From positions 2,125,501-2,189,500 of the forward strand of contig NC_062990.1 of the NCBI RefSeq assembly GCF_023078275.1: 64,000 nucleotides of DNA, in the 5' to 3' direction. The stretch comes from Leguminivora glycinivorella. Lineage: Eukaryota > Arthropoda > Insecta > Lepidoptera > Tortricidae. The notes beneath the pieces are model-generated. The model saw only the letters and a program-made list of their open reading frames with translations, ran no database searches and had not been told where the DNA came from. Position 1 is the first letter of the stretch. The number at the start of each line of letters is the position of its first letter. This document shows positions 30,201 through 42,200 of the stretch, piece by piece. The position numbers were made by a program, and so were the translations under genes.

Positions 30201-33200
30201 TCTAACATAGCGTACGTATTCACGGAACCTAACGGACCGGACACTGTTACGGCTACGATCTTCAATAACGGACGAGGAGGCACCGTCTGAGCTGAAGACC
30301 CCGCGGCAACTGAAGTCGATGCATGAGTCAGGATCTCCTTTGAGTCGACATCGTATGATGTAGACTCGCTAGTGACAGGAGATGCTGCGGCGTGGGCGGC
30401 AGGGGCTCGCGGTACGGCGCTAGAAGTTCCCGCTGCCGGCTCCTCATCTTCCACTTCAATATGCGCGGCTGCAGAACGCTCGTAATTCGGATTGTGCAAT
30501 AACTCGTGGTGACGGAACGTGCATCCGTCAATGTCACAAGACTTCTTCGCCTTACAAAAATTAAACCTATGCCAACCTACTTTGAGACATCGATGGCAGA
30601 CTTTTTTCTTTTTAATCAAAGTCCATCTGTCATCGATTGACATTGATTTGAAGTCGTCACATTGAATTAAATCATGCGGTTTTTCACATACGACGCATGA
30701 TTTTATTTTAGTTGCAGTCGCCGATGAATTCAATTTAGCGTTATTCCGCGATGTTGAATTTGAATTTACAGATTGATTTTCAGCGGCAACGTGCACATTA
30801 TCTCTGGCCCGCCTACTATCCACAGTTTGTGGCGCAGTAGTCGGCTCAGCAGGGAGTAAGCCGAAGCGAGACTGCAGGTCGACTTCGTTGGCTAGAAAAT
30901 CAGCGAGATTTTCTAGCTTTGACAAACCTGTAGCCTCATACCGAACGGCGTAATCTAGCCATTTAGCTCGCAACAGTGGTGATATTTTTGAAATCAAAGC
31001 TTGAAATAATTCAGGCGAGGCTAAATATTCTGTGTGATGTAACAAACGTATAATTTCGACACAGTTGCGAACTTTACTGGCAAACACAGCTAGATCCTTA
31101 CCTTCTGCACCCACGCGCGGCAAGGCGCGCACCGCAGCCACCTCGTGCGCCACCACGATCTCTGGGCGCCCGAAGCGCGCGTCGAGCGCGCGCAGCACGA
31201 CGTTAGGGTCGCGCGCCGACACTAGCAGCGCGGCGACTGCCTCGCGCGCGGCGCCCGTCAGCGCCGTGTTCAATCGTGCGAGGTTATTCGCAGCTGTGTA
31301 AGAGCCTTGGGTATTTTCGAAGGCTTTCTTCAGGCTAAGATAATCTATATGATTTTTTCCATCAAAGCGCGGTAAGGGAACACGGTTAATTGCGTGGCTG
31401 ATGCCTTTATTAACACTTTCGACTAAAACGCCTAAACTTTGAACCAACTGCGGAACTTCGCTCTCTGGTCGCTGGAAGGGAGCCGCTGTCATCGCGGCAC
31501 CGTAGTCGCGGTGCTCAGGAGGGGCCGCTGGCGTTGCGGCACCGCCACAGTAGCGGCGCTCGGAGAGGGCCGCTGGCATCGCGACCTCATGGTCGCAGCG
31601 CTCGAGAGTTGCCGCTTCTAGCGCGACACCACAGTCGCGGCGCACAGTCGCGGTCCGCGCAGGGGACGCGATATGTGCGCGAGGGGTTTTAGGTTCCACA
31701 TTCCTGAAAAAATCATTATTTAATATTTCTTCGCGATGGATGGCAGCTGATTTACTCAGCCATTGCTCTACCTTTTGGCTGCTCCTAGAGCTGTGATGAC
31801 TAGCGTCAGCCTCGATGGCGGCGATCTCCGCTTTCAATTCGAGATCAGCGGTTACTCGTTGTAAATCGGCCAGCCGGCGGGCGTCTAGCTCGGCAGCTTG
31901 GCGTTCAGCGGCCTCAGCGGCGGCGTTCAGCGGTACTCGCGGCGGCGGCGTATTTGTTCCGCCTCTAGCTCAGCGAGACGACGCGCGTGCTGCGCCTCGG
32001 CCGCTAATTTTCTAGCTACTACTACCGTGGACGAAGATCTTGATGTCACACTCGCGGGTTGGGATTGTGAAGGCGCCGGGGGTGCGGTTGTCGAATCGAC
32101 AAGAGGAGGCGTGGGGGCATACGACGGCCCGGCCTCACTCTCCGCAACGGTCTTACCTTGTTGAGTATCTTTCCTTTTACCCATACCTTTGCAGGATCTT
32201 GTAATCACCATAACTGATCACTCCGAAGCACGAATTTACGATTCTACTTACGATAGATTATTTCACTACCTAAACAATTTACGGCTCAGATAGGCCAAAT
32301 AATGATAGTGATGTAAAGGCGCTGGTTTAATTTAGGTAGTTTATTCACAGAAAATCAGAAGCAGAATGAATATAAAATCAAAAGTCAAAAGTAAAAAAGA
32401 ACATAGGTATAAAAAACAATAAAATTCAAATATATAAAAAAGTAAATCCTTCCAAAAAGGTGCGTCGTCGACATTACCAACAAGAAAGCTCTTGTCCGTT
32501 ATCAACAGTTTAAAGTGCACGTTCGGAGAGTATTGGGCACCTTTGCAGATAAATTTATTTGTTTTCAGGTGCCCTTAGCGATCTTCAAGCGCGAGAAAGA
32601 GATAGCACGACGCCTCGAATTCGACGGTCTCTACATCGCGGAACAACCCGAAGATGATGATATTAAGAGCCATTGGGACAAACTTGTCATTTCTGCCAAG
32701 TAAGTAAAATAATAAATAAAAAAAATTGTAATTTTTCCTCAGTTACCCGTTGACCACGAACGTTGTAAAGTGTTCGAAACGTCGCGATTCAAAATTCATT
32801 ATACGCGATATAATCCGTTTCCATAGTTTTATTTTATAGGGGCGACAGTTTATCGACCCATAGAAAATTTATATTCCCCGCCTTTGTTTAGTTAAACAAA
32901 TTGTTTTTAATTTGCTTCACCATCTGTTTATTTAATATTGTATTGAATGAAATGAATGAAAATTATTTATTTGAAACAACAGCATACTTTGTACAATTAT
33001 TGCAGTTATGACAATTAATAAATTGTTCCAAAAAGGATTCCACTCAGCATGTGTCGGAGCACTTAGTGCCACGACGCTGATTTTCTGGACCCTTAAACTT
33101 AAATACTAAGAAATACCTACAACAATATAGGGCTTAAATTATAAGTATTACTAAATACAGTGTTAGTTAAAATAAACATCATAATACTTAAAGTAATGAC

Positions 33201-36200
33201 CGGCGTAAACACAGAATTAGAATTATTAATTAACAGGTAAACTGGGCAGTGGGGAGTTAGGGACATAACTAAGACTTTAAATCATGAGTGACACAGGCGA
33301 CTAGGAGTTGGTTGAAGAGTGAGCAGATGAAGTTTCAACTTGTTTTTAAATGAAATCAGTGATTCGTATTCAAAGTCACGTTTATATTAATAAAATTACA
33401 GGGTACATAGCCGAATGGCAGAAACGCTCACGAAACGAAACGCTCGTATTTATCTCTATCGCTCTTGCGTATTAGCGCGACGGAGCCAGACTACCTTTCG
33501 CGGCGTTTCGTTTTCTTTTCGCGCAGGAGAAATGCCATAGGCTACTTACCTCCTAGTCAAATCAGCTTCTTTTTAAGAACTGTCAAAACGAATTTCAACG
33601 TCTTGCTAATATGGAATTAATATAAAATCGAATTGAGTGACGTCACGGTCAACTCAGTTACTTTATATATTTCTACCTGACTCATTAAATAGAAATTGGA
33701 TTTAAAAATAACTACTATCAATATTTTTCTTATATTTATCTGATGCTTTATTTCGTGCATGGTATAAAATATTTTAAGAAGCTACGGAGCGAGATAGTTC
33801 TATATTTGACCTATTTACTTTTAATTTCAGATCGTTCCCCGTCAACTACTGGGACAAGTTTGTCAAAAAGAAAGTCCGTACGAAGTACTCAGAGACGTAT
33901 GACTTTGACAGCATTTCTAACATGCTCGGTATGGAGAAAACTTCCTTCGCCGCTCATGAGGAGACTGGGAATAAGGGCTTCTTCCAATCGTAAGTTACTT
34001 TTCCCCTCGGAAACACGTGTTTTGTCCTTTAATACCAGCGGGTAAAAACGCATTTTATCCACTAGTGGGTAAAGTGATTTGACCTTGAATAAAGTCAAAT
34101 TAACTGCTTTAAAATTGATGAAAGTAGGTGAATCTAGTAATAAAGATGATTTACCACCTGTGGAACTACTGGAAGCAGTGATAAACGCATTTTTTGCGTT
34201 GTACTTTCCTCGCTATAGTGAGGGGAAAAGTTTTGTGTTACACTCGGGTGCCAGTGTATTTTACTTCTCGTGTGTTAAATAACTCGCAAGTTCAGGATTA
34301 TATTCTCGAACCACTCGCTTCGCTCGTGGTTCAACTATAGACTCCTTTCACTTGCTCGTTTTTCAATTCCACATTCGGCGTTAAAATACAACTTTGCCCC
34401 CTTGTATAACAAATAACTATTAATACTATTTCAGTGGCAAATACCTACCCATCTGATAGAAGAATCCTATATTAAAGGCCCTCGCAAAAATCGGACCAAG
34501 GACAAGGGCATTCTACAGCCTGAGCGTCCGCGAAAGAAAATTTATTTTTAGTTATAACACTAGTTTTTTTATACAATAAATGTGACTCTCATAAAAAACA
34601 TTAACAAATTATTTCAATTGAAATAGATATCATACACGAAAGAAAAAACGACAAGGCCCACTGGTGGCCGAGCCGGGAATCGAACCCGGGTCTTACGCGG
34701 CTAACGTCCTTATCACTAGACCACACGCCCGCCGTGGTACCCGACGAAATTTCTCTAGCGTATGTTATCTCTGATAAGGCTAGGCGCCTTTTGACCAACT
34801 CTAAGGGCGAGCAATTAGTGCTTGCACCTCCTATATGAATCTTTTGCAGGATTACGATATTATTTAAGTAAAATTTTGATTCGATTTTGTCAGTAAAATA
34901 GGATTAGAATGACCTGTTGCAATTATGAGGTTATTTTTATTTATCATATGGCATGTAATTTGAGCTGTGAGGACACAAGACAGTACGTTTGTCAGTTAGT
35001 TGTACTTTTAGCACCACCCGTGGGTAGTAACGATGGATAATAGATTACCATATATACTATACCTTACTACTACATACATTACTATATAGAATACCATAGA
35101 TTAAATATACCGCCTAAGAACATGCATACACTACACCACATGTAGATGGCGCCGCAAAAAAAATGTCTTGTAGCTTTCGATTATATTTGTAGATGGCGTT
35201 AAGTGTCACTTTTGACATAGATTTATGTCTCGAAAGTGACACTTAACGCCAGTCTACAAATAATAAATGGCAACAAGGCATTTTTTGTGTATGCACTCGC
35301 ATACACAAAAAATGCCTTGGTCGCATTTTAATGTATGGGATGGTATGATCTTCTTCTTATATTTAATCTATGATAATACTCGTACATACTACGGAAGTGC
35401 AACTTAATCCCTAACAAGAGGCTTCTCTATCTCTTCTAATCTATCTAACATTGAGGTATATGTACTACGTACTAGAGGCGACGTTGCCAAGCGAAAACTC
35501 TGCACATGCTGACAAATGCGCGAGGAGAGTTGTGCCATTCCCGAGAACGTTCTCCCGTTTGTATGGGAAATGTTCTCTCAAGAGAATATTCTCCATAGTA
35601 AAATGAGAACGTTCTCGAGAACGGCACAACTCTACGGGGAGCGGTTACTTACGCGTAGAGTAGGTCTACCACCAGATGTGACACATTATTATATTCTGCC
35701 TAACGGGACTTTTACATTATAGTTAATTGTTTAATTTACCGATGAAATGTCACACATTTTTTGTTTAATTTACCGATGAAATGTCACACCTTGGCTTTTA
35801 TTTGATTTCCTCGAGTGATTAGTACAATTTTTAAGCACACAATAAGGCATTATTCACGTGGAAAGTAAATGCATCACGGCACGTCACTGCACCGCAAGGA
35901 CCTGGTAAGGACTGACAACGTTGCGGTCCATGGACCGCAGTGCGTTGTGTAAAAAATATCTTAGCAACGTCGCCTCTAGTACGTAGTACATATACCTCAA
36001 TGCTATCTAATCTAAAACTATAAATATTTAATATCATTCTAGTTTCCTCAACCTGGACTGGCGCTACCAACTCTGGAAGGCCGGCGTGACCTTCACGGAC
36101 AATTCGTTCCTGTACTCGCTGTGGTACTTCTGCTTCTCCGTGATGGGCAACTTCAACAACTTCTTCTTCGCTGCGCATCTTCTAGACGTGGCTGTCGGCT

Positions 36201-39200
36201 TCAAGACGCTCAGAACCATCTTGCAGTCCGTCACGCATAACGGGAAGCAGGTAAAGAGAAATATAAACATGTAGAAACATGTCTACATTTAGCTATGTAT
36301 TTCGAATGTGTTTGAGACATCAAATGAAAAACAGCGGCCAGTTTTAGAAGTGTAAACACCAAATCTTCATCAATTTTAAATTGAGGAACGGTTTTTAGGG
36401 TTCCGTAGTCAACTAGGAACCCTTATAGTTTCGCCATGTCTGTCTGTCCGTCCGTCCGTCCGTCCGCGGATAATCTCAGTAACCAGAAATCTGAAATTTG
36501 GTACCAATATGCATATCAATCACGCCAACAAAGTGCATAAATAAAAAATGGAAAAAAATGTTTTATTAGGGTACCCCCCCCTACATGTAAAGTGGGGGCT
36601 GATATTTTTTTTCATTCCAACCCCAACATGTGATATATTGTTGGATAGGTATTTAAAAATGAATAAGGGTTTACTAAGATCGTTTTTTCATAATATTAAT
36701 ATTTTCGAGAGGCTGGCAACCTGTCACTGCAAAGTCACAGTTTCGTTTTCTTTCAACCCCTTATTTGCCAAGAGTGGCACTGAAGCTTTAGTAGTTTCAT
36801 GTGCTCTGCCTACCCCTTTATGGGATACAGGCGTGATTGTATGTATGTATGTAATATTTTCGGAAATATCGCTCCTAAAAGAAAAAAAACTGCGTCCCCC
36901 CCCTCTAACTTTTGAATCATATGGTTAAAAAATATGAAAAAAATGACAAAAGTAGAATTTTATAAAGATTTTCTAGGAAATTATTTTGAACTTGATAGGT
37001 TCAGTTGTTTTTGAGAAAAATACGGAAAACTAGGGAACCCTATACTGAGCGTGGCCCGACACGCTCTTGGCCGGTTTTTTTTAAGATTGCTTTCGCCTAG
37101 CAGCACGGAATTTGGTGTCTTCACTGACCCACTATCAAAATACACCCTAAAAAAGGCACAGGTCCTACCAAAATCTAGTAAGCGTCATCGCTAGCGACCG
37201 ACCATCTTTTGTTCTTTTCTCTCGCCGATAGCTCATCGCCAGGGAGCGTACTTTTCATGCCGATGACATTAATCTGACGTCACGCTCCGTATAGGATGAT
37301 CCCAAATAGTTTTATTGTAAATTATTAATCATTAGTCGTCAATCATTTTAATCGTATACAAATTACTTCAAATACAGTAGTTCATTTACATGTGGTATAA
37401 ATAATACCTACTTGAAATGTAAACGTGAATAAAATTATTTGATTTGTTTTTATACATACATACATACATACAATCACGCCTGTATCCCATAAAGGGGTAG
37501 GCAGAGCACATGAAACTACTAAAGCTTCAGTGCCACTCTTGGCAAGTAAGGGGTTGAAAGAAAATGAAGATTGAAGAAGATTGTTTTTATAAATAAATTT
37601 AATTAAATAGTATTGTTAACAACACATTACAATAAATACGTAGAAAAGAGAATTTCTCTCTAACGTAAAGCACACCATCCTTCTTGCATTCATTACCATG
37701 CAAAGAAATTCATAACTTAAAATGATTGATGACTAATGATTAATAATTAACTAAATAAAACAATTTGTGATCATCCTATATGGAGCGTGACGTCAAATTG
37801 ATGTCATCGGCACGAAAAGTACGCTCCCTGCTCATCGCTTAATCGCTTTGGTGGGACGTGGGACCAGTGCCTTTTTAGGGTGTATTTTGATAGTGGGTCA
37901 GTGAGGACACCTAATTCCGTGCTGCTAGGCGAAAGCGATCTTAAAAAACCGTTCCTTAATTTCAAATTGATGAAGATTTGGTGTTTACAAATTTTGAAAT
38001 AACATACAGAGGGCGTAGCACACTAATGGAATAAACTTTATCACATCGATGCGTCCCTATTGCACTTAAAGATAGTGCGAAAAGGCCGGCCTGGCGTTAT
38101 ATAGTGTATCACTGGATGTAAGAAAAGGTCGTTTTCTCAAACATGCAATGAAATATTGTCTTTACGTTCCTTAAAATGGGCTGGGAAGTATCGCTTTTTG
38201 GGCGCAACAACTCGAGAGGACTGTAAAGAGATTTCATATTATTTTTTAGGCCTAGGCCTGCAAAGTAACTTTTTTTTTATAAAATATTGTCCTTTAGAGC
38301 TTTTTTTTTATTTCATTGTATGTTTGAGAAAAGCACTATACATGCCTCGGCGTGAAAACGGATTCCCGGCCTCGTATCCCTATCCGGCCCTATATATACC
38401 CACTTGGCCGGAAATCCTCATTTTCCCGGCCTCTGATGTAATGTACTATTCCTGCCTGGCCTAGCGCTAGCGTGTAGTGACCCTTTCTGCTAAGCCGCGG
38501 TCCCGGGTTCAAATCCCGGTAAGGGCATTTATTTGTGTGATGAGCACAGATATTTGTTCTTGAGTCATGAGTTTTTTATGTGTATAAGTATTTGTATATT
38601 ATATATATCGTCTGAGTACCCACAACACAAGCCTTCTTGAGCTTACCGTGGAGCTCAGTCAATCTGTGTAAGAACCTCCTATAATATTTATTTATTTACC
38701 ATGAATGTTTTATTTATTTCCAGTTGGTGTTAACAGTGATTCTGCTAACCATCATAGTGTACATATACACTGTGATAGCGTTCAACTTCTTCAGAAAGTT
38801 TTACGTGCAAGAAGAAGACGACGAAGTGAACAGGAACTGTCATGACATGTTGTCGGTAAGAACTTGTTTTTGTTAAATTTGATTTTCGCTTTGAACCCCA
38901 AATATTCTTGCGCCCTTAGTTACACACAATGTTTTTCATCACACTTGCAACATAAAAACTATAAGAAAATGATAAAAGAAGTTAATTATGGTACTTGAAA
39001 TTTCATAACTCCCTTTGGAGAACGGTTTTTTTATAATTTCCGCTCCGCTACCTGCACTCACACAATACATTTACAGTGCGAGTGTGATGAATACTTACCC
39101 ATACTTAATATAATAAATGGGAAAGTGTGTGTGTGTGTGTGTTTGTTTGTCCGTCATTCACGGCAAAACGGAGCGACGAATCAACGTGATTTTTTTAATT

Positions 39201-42200
39201 TAAGTAGAGATAGTTGAAAGGATGGGAGAGTGAAATGGGCTGCTTTTTATCTCTTACTAACCCCCCACTTCCTTAAAATGGGGGGTGGAATTTTGTGTGT
39301 AGTGTTCCGCAATTTCCGAATTTAACGCGAGCAAAGTTGCGCGCAAAAGCTAGTCAAATCAACTGTCTTGCCTGTTATTGCTATGGTTACTTTCCCCTGA
39401 GTCACGCTGGTTTTATGCAAAATTATGCTACTGAAAATGCAAGCATGCATGTAGTCCATGTTTGTAGGGGGCAAATTAAGGAAAGGGCTTGTTAACACCA
39501 GAAAATGCATGTTTTACATAAAACCAGCGTGACTCAGGGGAAAGTAACCATAGCAATAACAGGTAAGAAAAAGTTGGAAAAAAAAATGAAAATGAAATAT
39601 ATATTATTAGGCATATTACAATGCGCATATTAACGCCAAATAAAGCTACGCCAGCTCTAACCCTACGCCTCAGCCTCGAGAAGATTTAAGTCCCCCCACA
39701 GTTGGGAGGGGGGTATCCACTATGGGACCGGCAAGAACCTCGGCGGGCCACTTCTTTTCAAAACATTACATCTTATAATTAACATGCATTAAATAACAAG
39801 ATACAATTTAACTGCAAAAGTATCATTGAGTCATTCATCCATATTAGAGATGGGCCGAATATTCGGTAAATATTCGGTATTCGGCATATTGGGCAAGTTT
39901 TTAACTATTCGTATTCGGCCGAATTATTCGGTTGCATTGCCGAATATTTACCGAATAAACAAAGTAAATAATTAATGAAGATCTTACGTATTCCATTGGA
40001 TAATAAGCTCCTATTTTGTAGTTTTTTAAGGAACTGCTAAAAAAAAGAAACCTATGCGTCAAAATATAAATACAATTGTTTTTTAAAAAAGTTAAAAAAC
40101 CGTAGTTTAAGAGTTGAGAAGAATTCAAAGTTGTTTTAACTAAATTTTAGTTATCCACTAAATCATAAAAACATAGTTGTAGAAACATATGTAACGATTA
40201 TCAATCATTTAGTAGTTTTAATTAATCCCCTTAAAAAATATGGCGTAACCGAATATTCGGCCGAATGTTCGGTTCGGTAAGAGCTGAACTGAATGTTCGG
40301 CCGAATATTCGTATTCGGCAAAGTCCATATTCGGCCCATCTCTAATCCATATACATTTTATACGTATTTCTGTTAACAGTGCTTCGTATTCAACATCTAC
40401 AAAGGAGTGCGCGCAGGCGGCGGTATCGGTGACGAGCTGGAGCCGCCAGACGGTGATGACTCAGAAGTGTGGCGCATCATCTTTGACGTTTCCTTCTTCT
40501 TCTTCATCATCATTATCCTGCTGGCTATCATTCAGGGTAAGTGAAAGCAGGCAAATAATTCGATTACTGACAGGCGATCGATCCCATCATCTCCACCACA
40601 TACCCAGTATCATTGAAGAAAAATCACAGGTAATAAGAAGTATTAAATCCTGTCAAGAAAAACGTACTCATTTATTTTAATAAAAGAAGCCAGTGTCTAA
40701 ATAAAACTGCTTTGAAACTTTAAGAACTTAGGGAAACTAAAATAAAAAATCCTCTTTTTTTTCTATTAAAAATCATATAATGTCATGTACTCATGAGACG
40801 AGCTGGAGCTGCCAGACGGCGATGACTCTGAAGTGTGGCGCATCGTCTTTGATGTTTCCTTCTTCTTCTTCATCATCATTATCCTGCTGGCGATCATTCA
40901 GGGTAAGTGAAAGCAGGCAAATAATTCGATTACTGACAGGCGATCGATCCCAGCATCTCCACCACATACCCAGTATCATTGAAGAAAAATCACAGGTAAT
41001 AAGAAGTATTAAATCCTGTCAAGAAAAACGTACTCATTTATTTTAATAAAAGAAGCCAGTGTCTAAATAAAACTGCTTTGAAACTTTAAGAACTTAGGGA
41101 AACTAAAATAAAAAATCCTCTTTTTTTTCTATTAAAAATCATATAATGTCATGTACTCATGAGACGAGCTGGAGCTGCCAGACGGCGATGACTCTGAAGT
41201 GTGGCGCATCGTCTTTGATGTTTCCTTCTTCTTCTTCATCATCATTATCCTGCTGGCGATCATTCAGGGTAAGTGAAAGCAGGCAAATAATTCGATTACT
41301 GACAGGCGATCGATCCCAGCATCTCCACCACATACCCAGTATCATTCAAGAAAAATCACAGGTAATAAGAAGTATTAAATCGTGTCAAGAAAAACATACT
41401 CATTTATTTTAATAAAAGAAGCCAGTGTCTAAATAAAATTGCTTTGAAACTTTAAGAACTTAGGGAAACTAAAATAAAAAATCGTCTTTTTTAGGGTTCC
41501 GTAGTCAACTAGGAACCCTTATAGTTTCGCCATGTCTGTCTGTCCGTCCGTCCGTCCGTCCGTCCGTCCGTCCGTCCGTCCGCGGATAATCTCAGTAACC
41601 GTAAGTACCAGAAGGCTGAAATTTGGTACCAATATGTATATCAATCACACCAACAAAGTGCAAAAATAAAAAATGGAAAAAAATGTTTTATTAGGGTACC
41701 CCCCCTACATGTAAAGTGGGGGCGGATTTTTTTTTTCATTCCAACCCCAACGTGTGATATACTGTTGGATAGGTATTTAAAAATGAATAAGGGTTTACTA
41801 AGATCGTTTTTTGATAATTTTAATATTTTCGGAAATAATCGCTCCTAAAGGAAAAAAAAGTGCGTCCCCCCCCCTCTAACTTTTGAACCATATGTTTAAA
41901 AAATATGAAAAAAATCACAAAAGTAGAACTTTATAAAGACTTTCTAGGAAAATTGTTTTGAACTTGATAGGTTTAGTAGTTTTTGAGAAAAATACGGAAA
42001 ACTACGGAACCCTACACTGAGCGTGGCCCGACACGCTCTTGGCCGGTTTTTTCTATTAAAAATCATATGTCATGTAATCATGAGACGAGCTGGAGCCGCC
42101 AGACGGTGATGACTCAGAAGTGTGGCGCATCATCTTTGATGTTTCCTTCTTCTTCTTCATCATCATTATCCTGCTGGCTATCATTCATGGTAAGTGACAT

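Larger units (their letters stand above)
26062..32473 (-). mobile_element. Near-complete BEL/Pao LTR retrotransposon (RyR intron)
   Basis: About 6.4 kb, opposite in strand to RyR, in the 8-kb intron between the S2 exon and the next. LTRs of about 171 bp differ at one base (26165 versus its partner), which suggests a recent insertion. It has a polypurine tract before the 3' LTR and a TGG-starting primer site near the 5' LTR. A long Gag-Pol frame is present, broken by one frameshift in Gag. No matching target duplication is seen at the outer ends. Confidence 0.9.
36351..37990. mobile_element. Large fold-back element, interrupted twice
   Basis: Left arm TGTAAACACCAAATCTTCAT and, after repeat E, GCTTTCGCCTAGCAGCACGG; right arm CCGTGCTGCTAGGCGAAAGC and ATGAAGATTTGGTGTTTACA. 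The arms extend over at least 300 bp. The centre holds a reversed family D repeat. No coding capacity. Confidence 0.75.
40431..42189 (+). repeat. Tandem array of 366-bp units containing part of the RyR S6 exon
   Basis: Units begin at 40431 (within the real exon), 40797, 41163 and 42084. The first two intervals are exactly 366 bp; the third is lengthened by a 562-bp inserted repeat. Each unit has 106 exon bases plus about 260 bases of intron. Confidence 0.88.

Noticed and set aside
34613..34826. tRNA gene
   Set aside because: A- and B-box-like sequences are present, but the unit belongs to a dispersed family with a common leader and tail and does not fold into a clear cloverleaf by eye. The same applies to the B-boxes at 1430, 4490, 38510, 44800, 54940 and 57070.
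36548..36928. 126-codon open frame on the plus strand
   Set aside because: Falls wholly within repeat family E and the SINE inserted in it; similar frames occur in the other copies.
38156..38464. 102-codon open frame on the plus strand
   Set aside because: Low-complexity, AT-rich intron sequence with no domain and no splice support.
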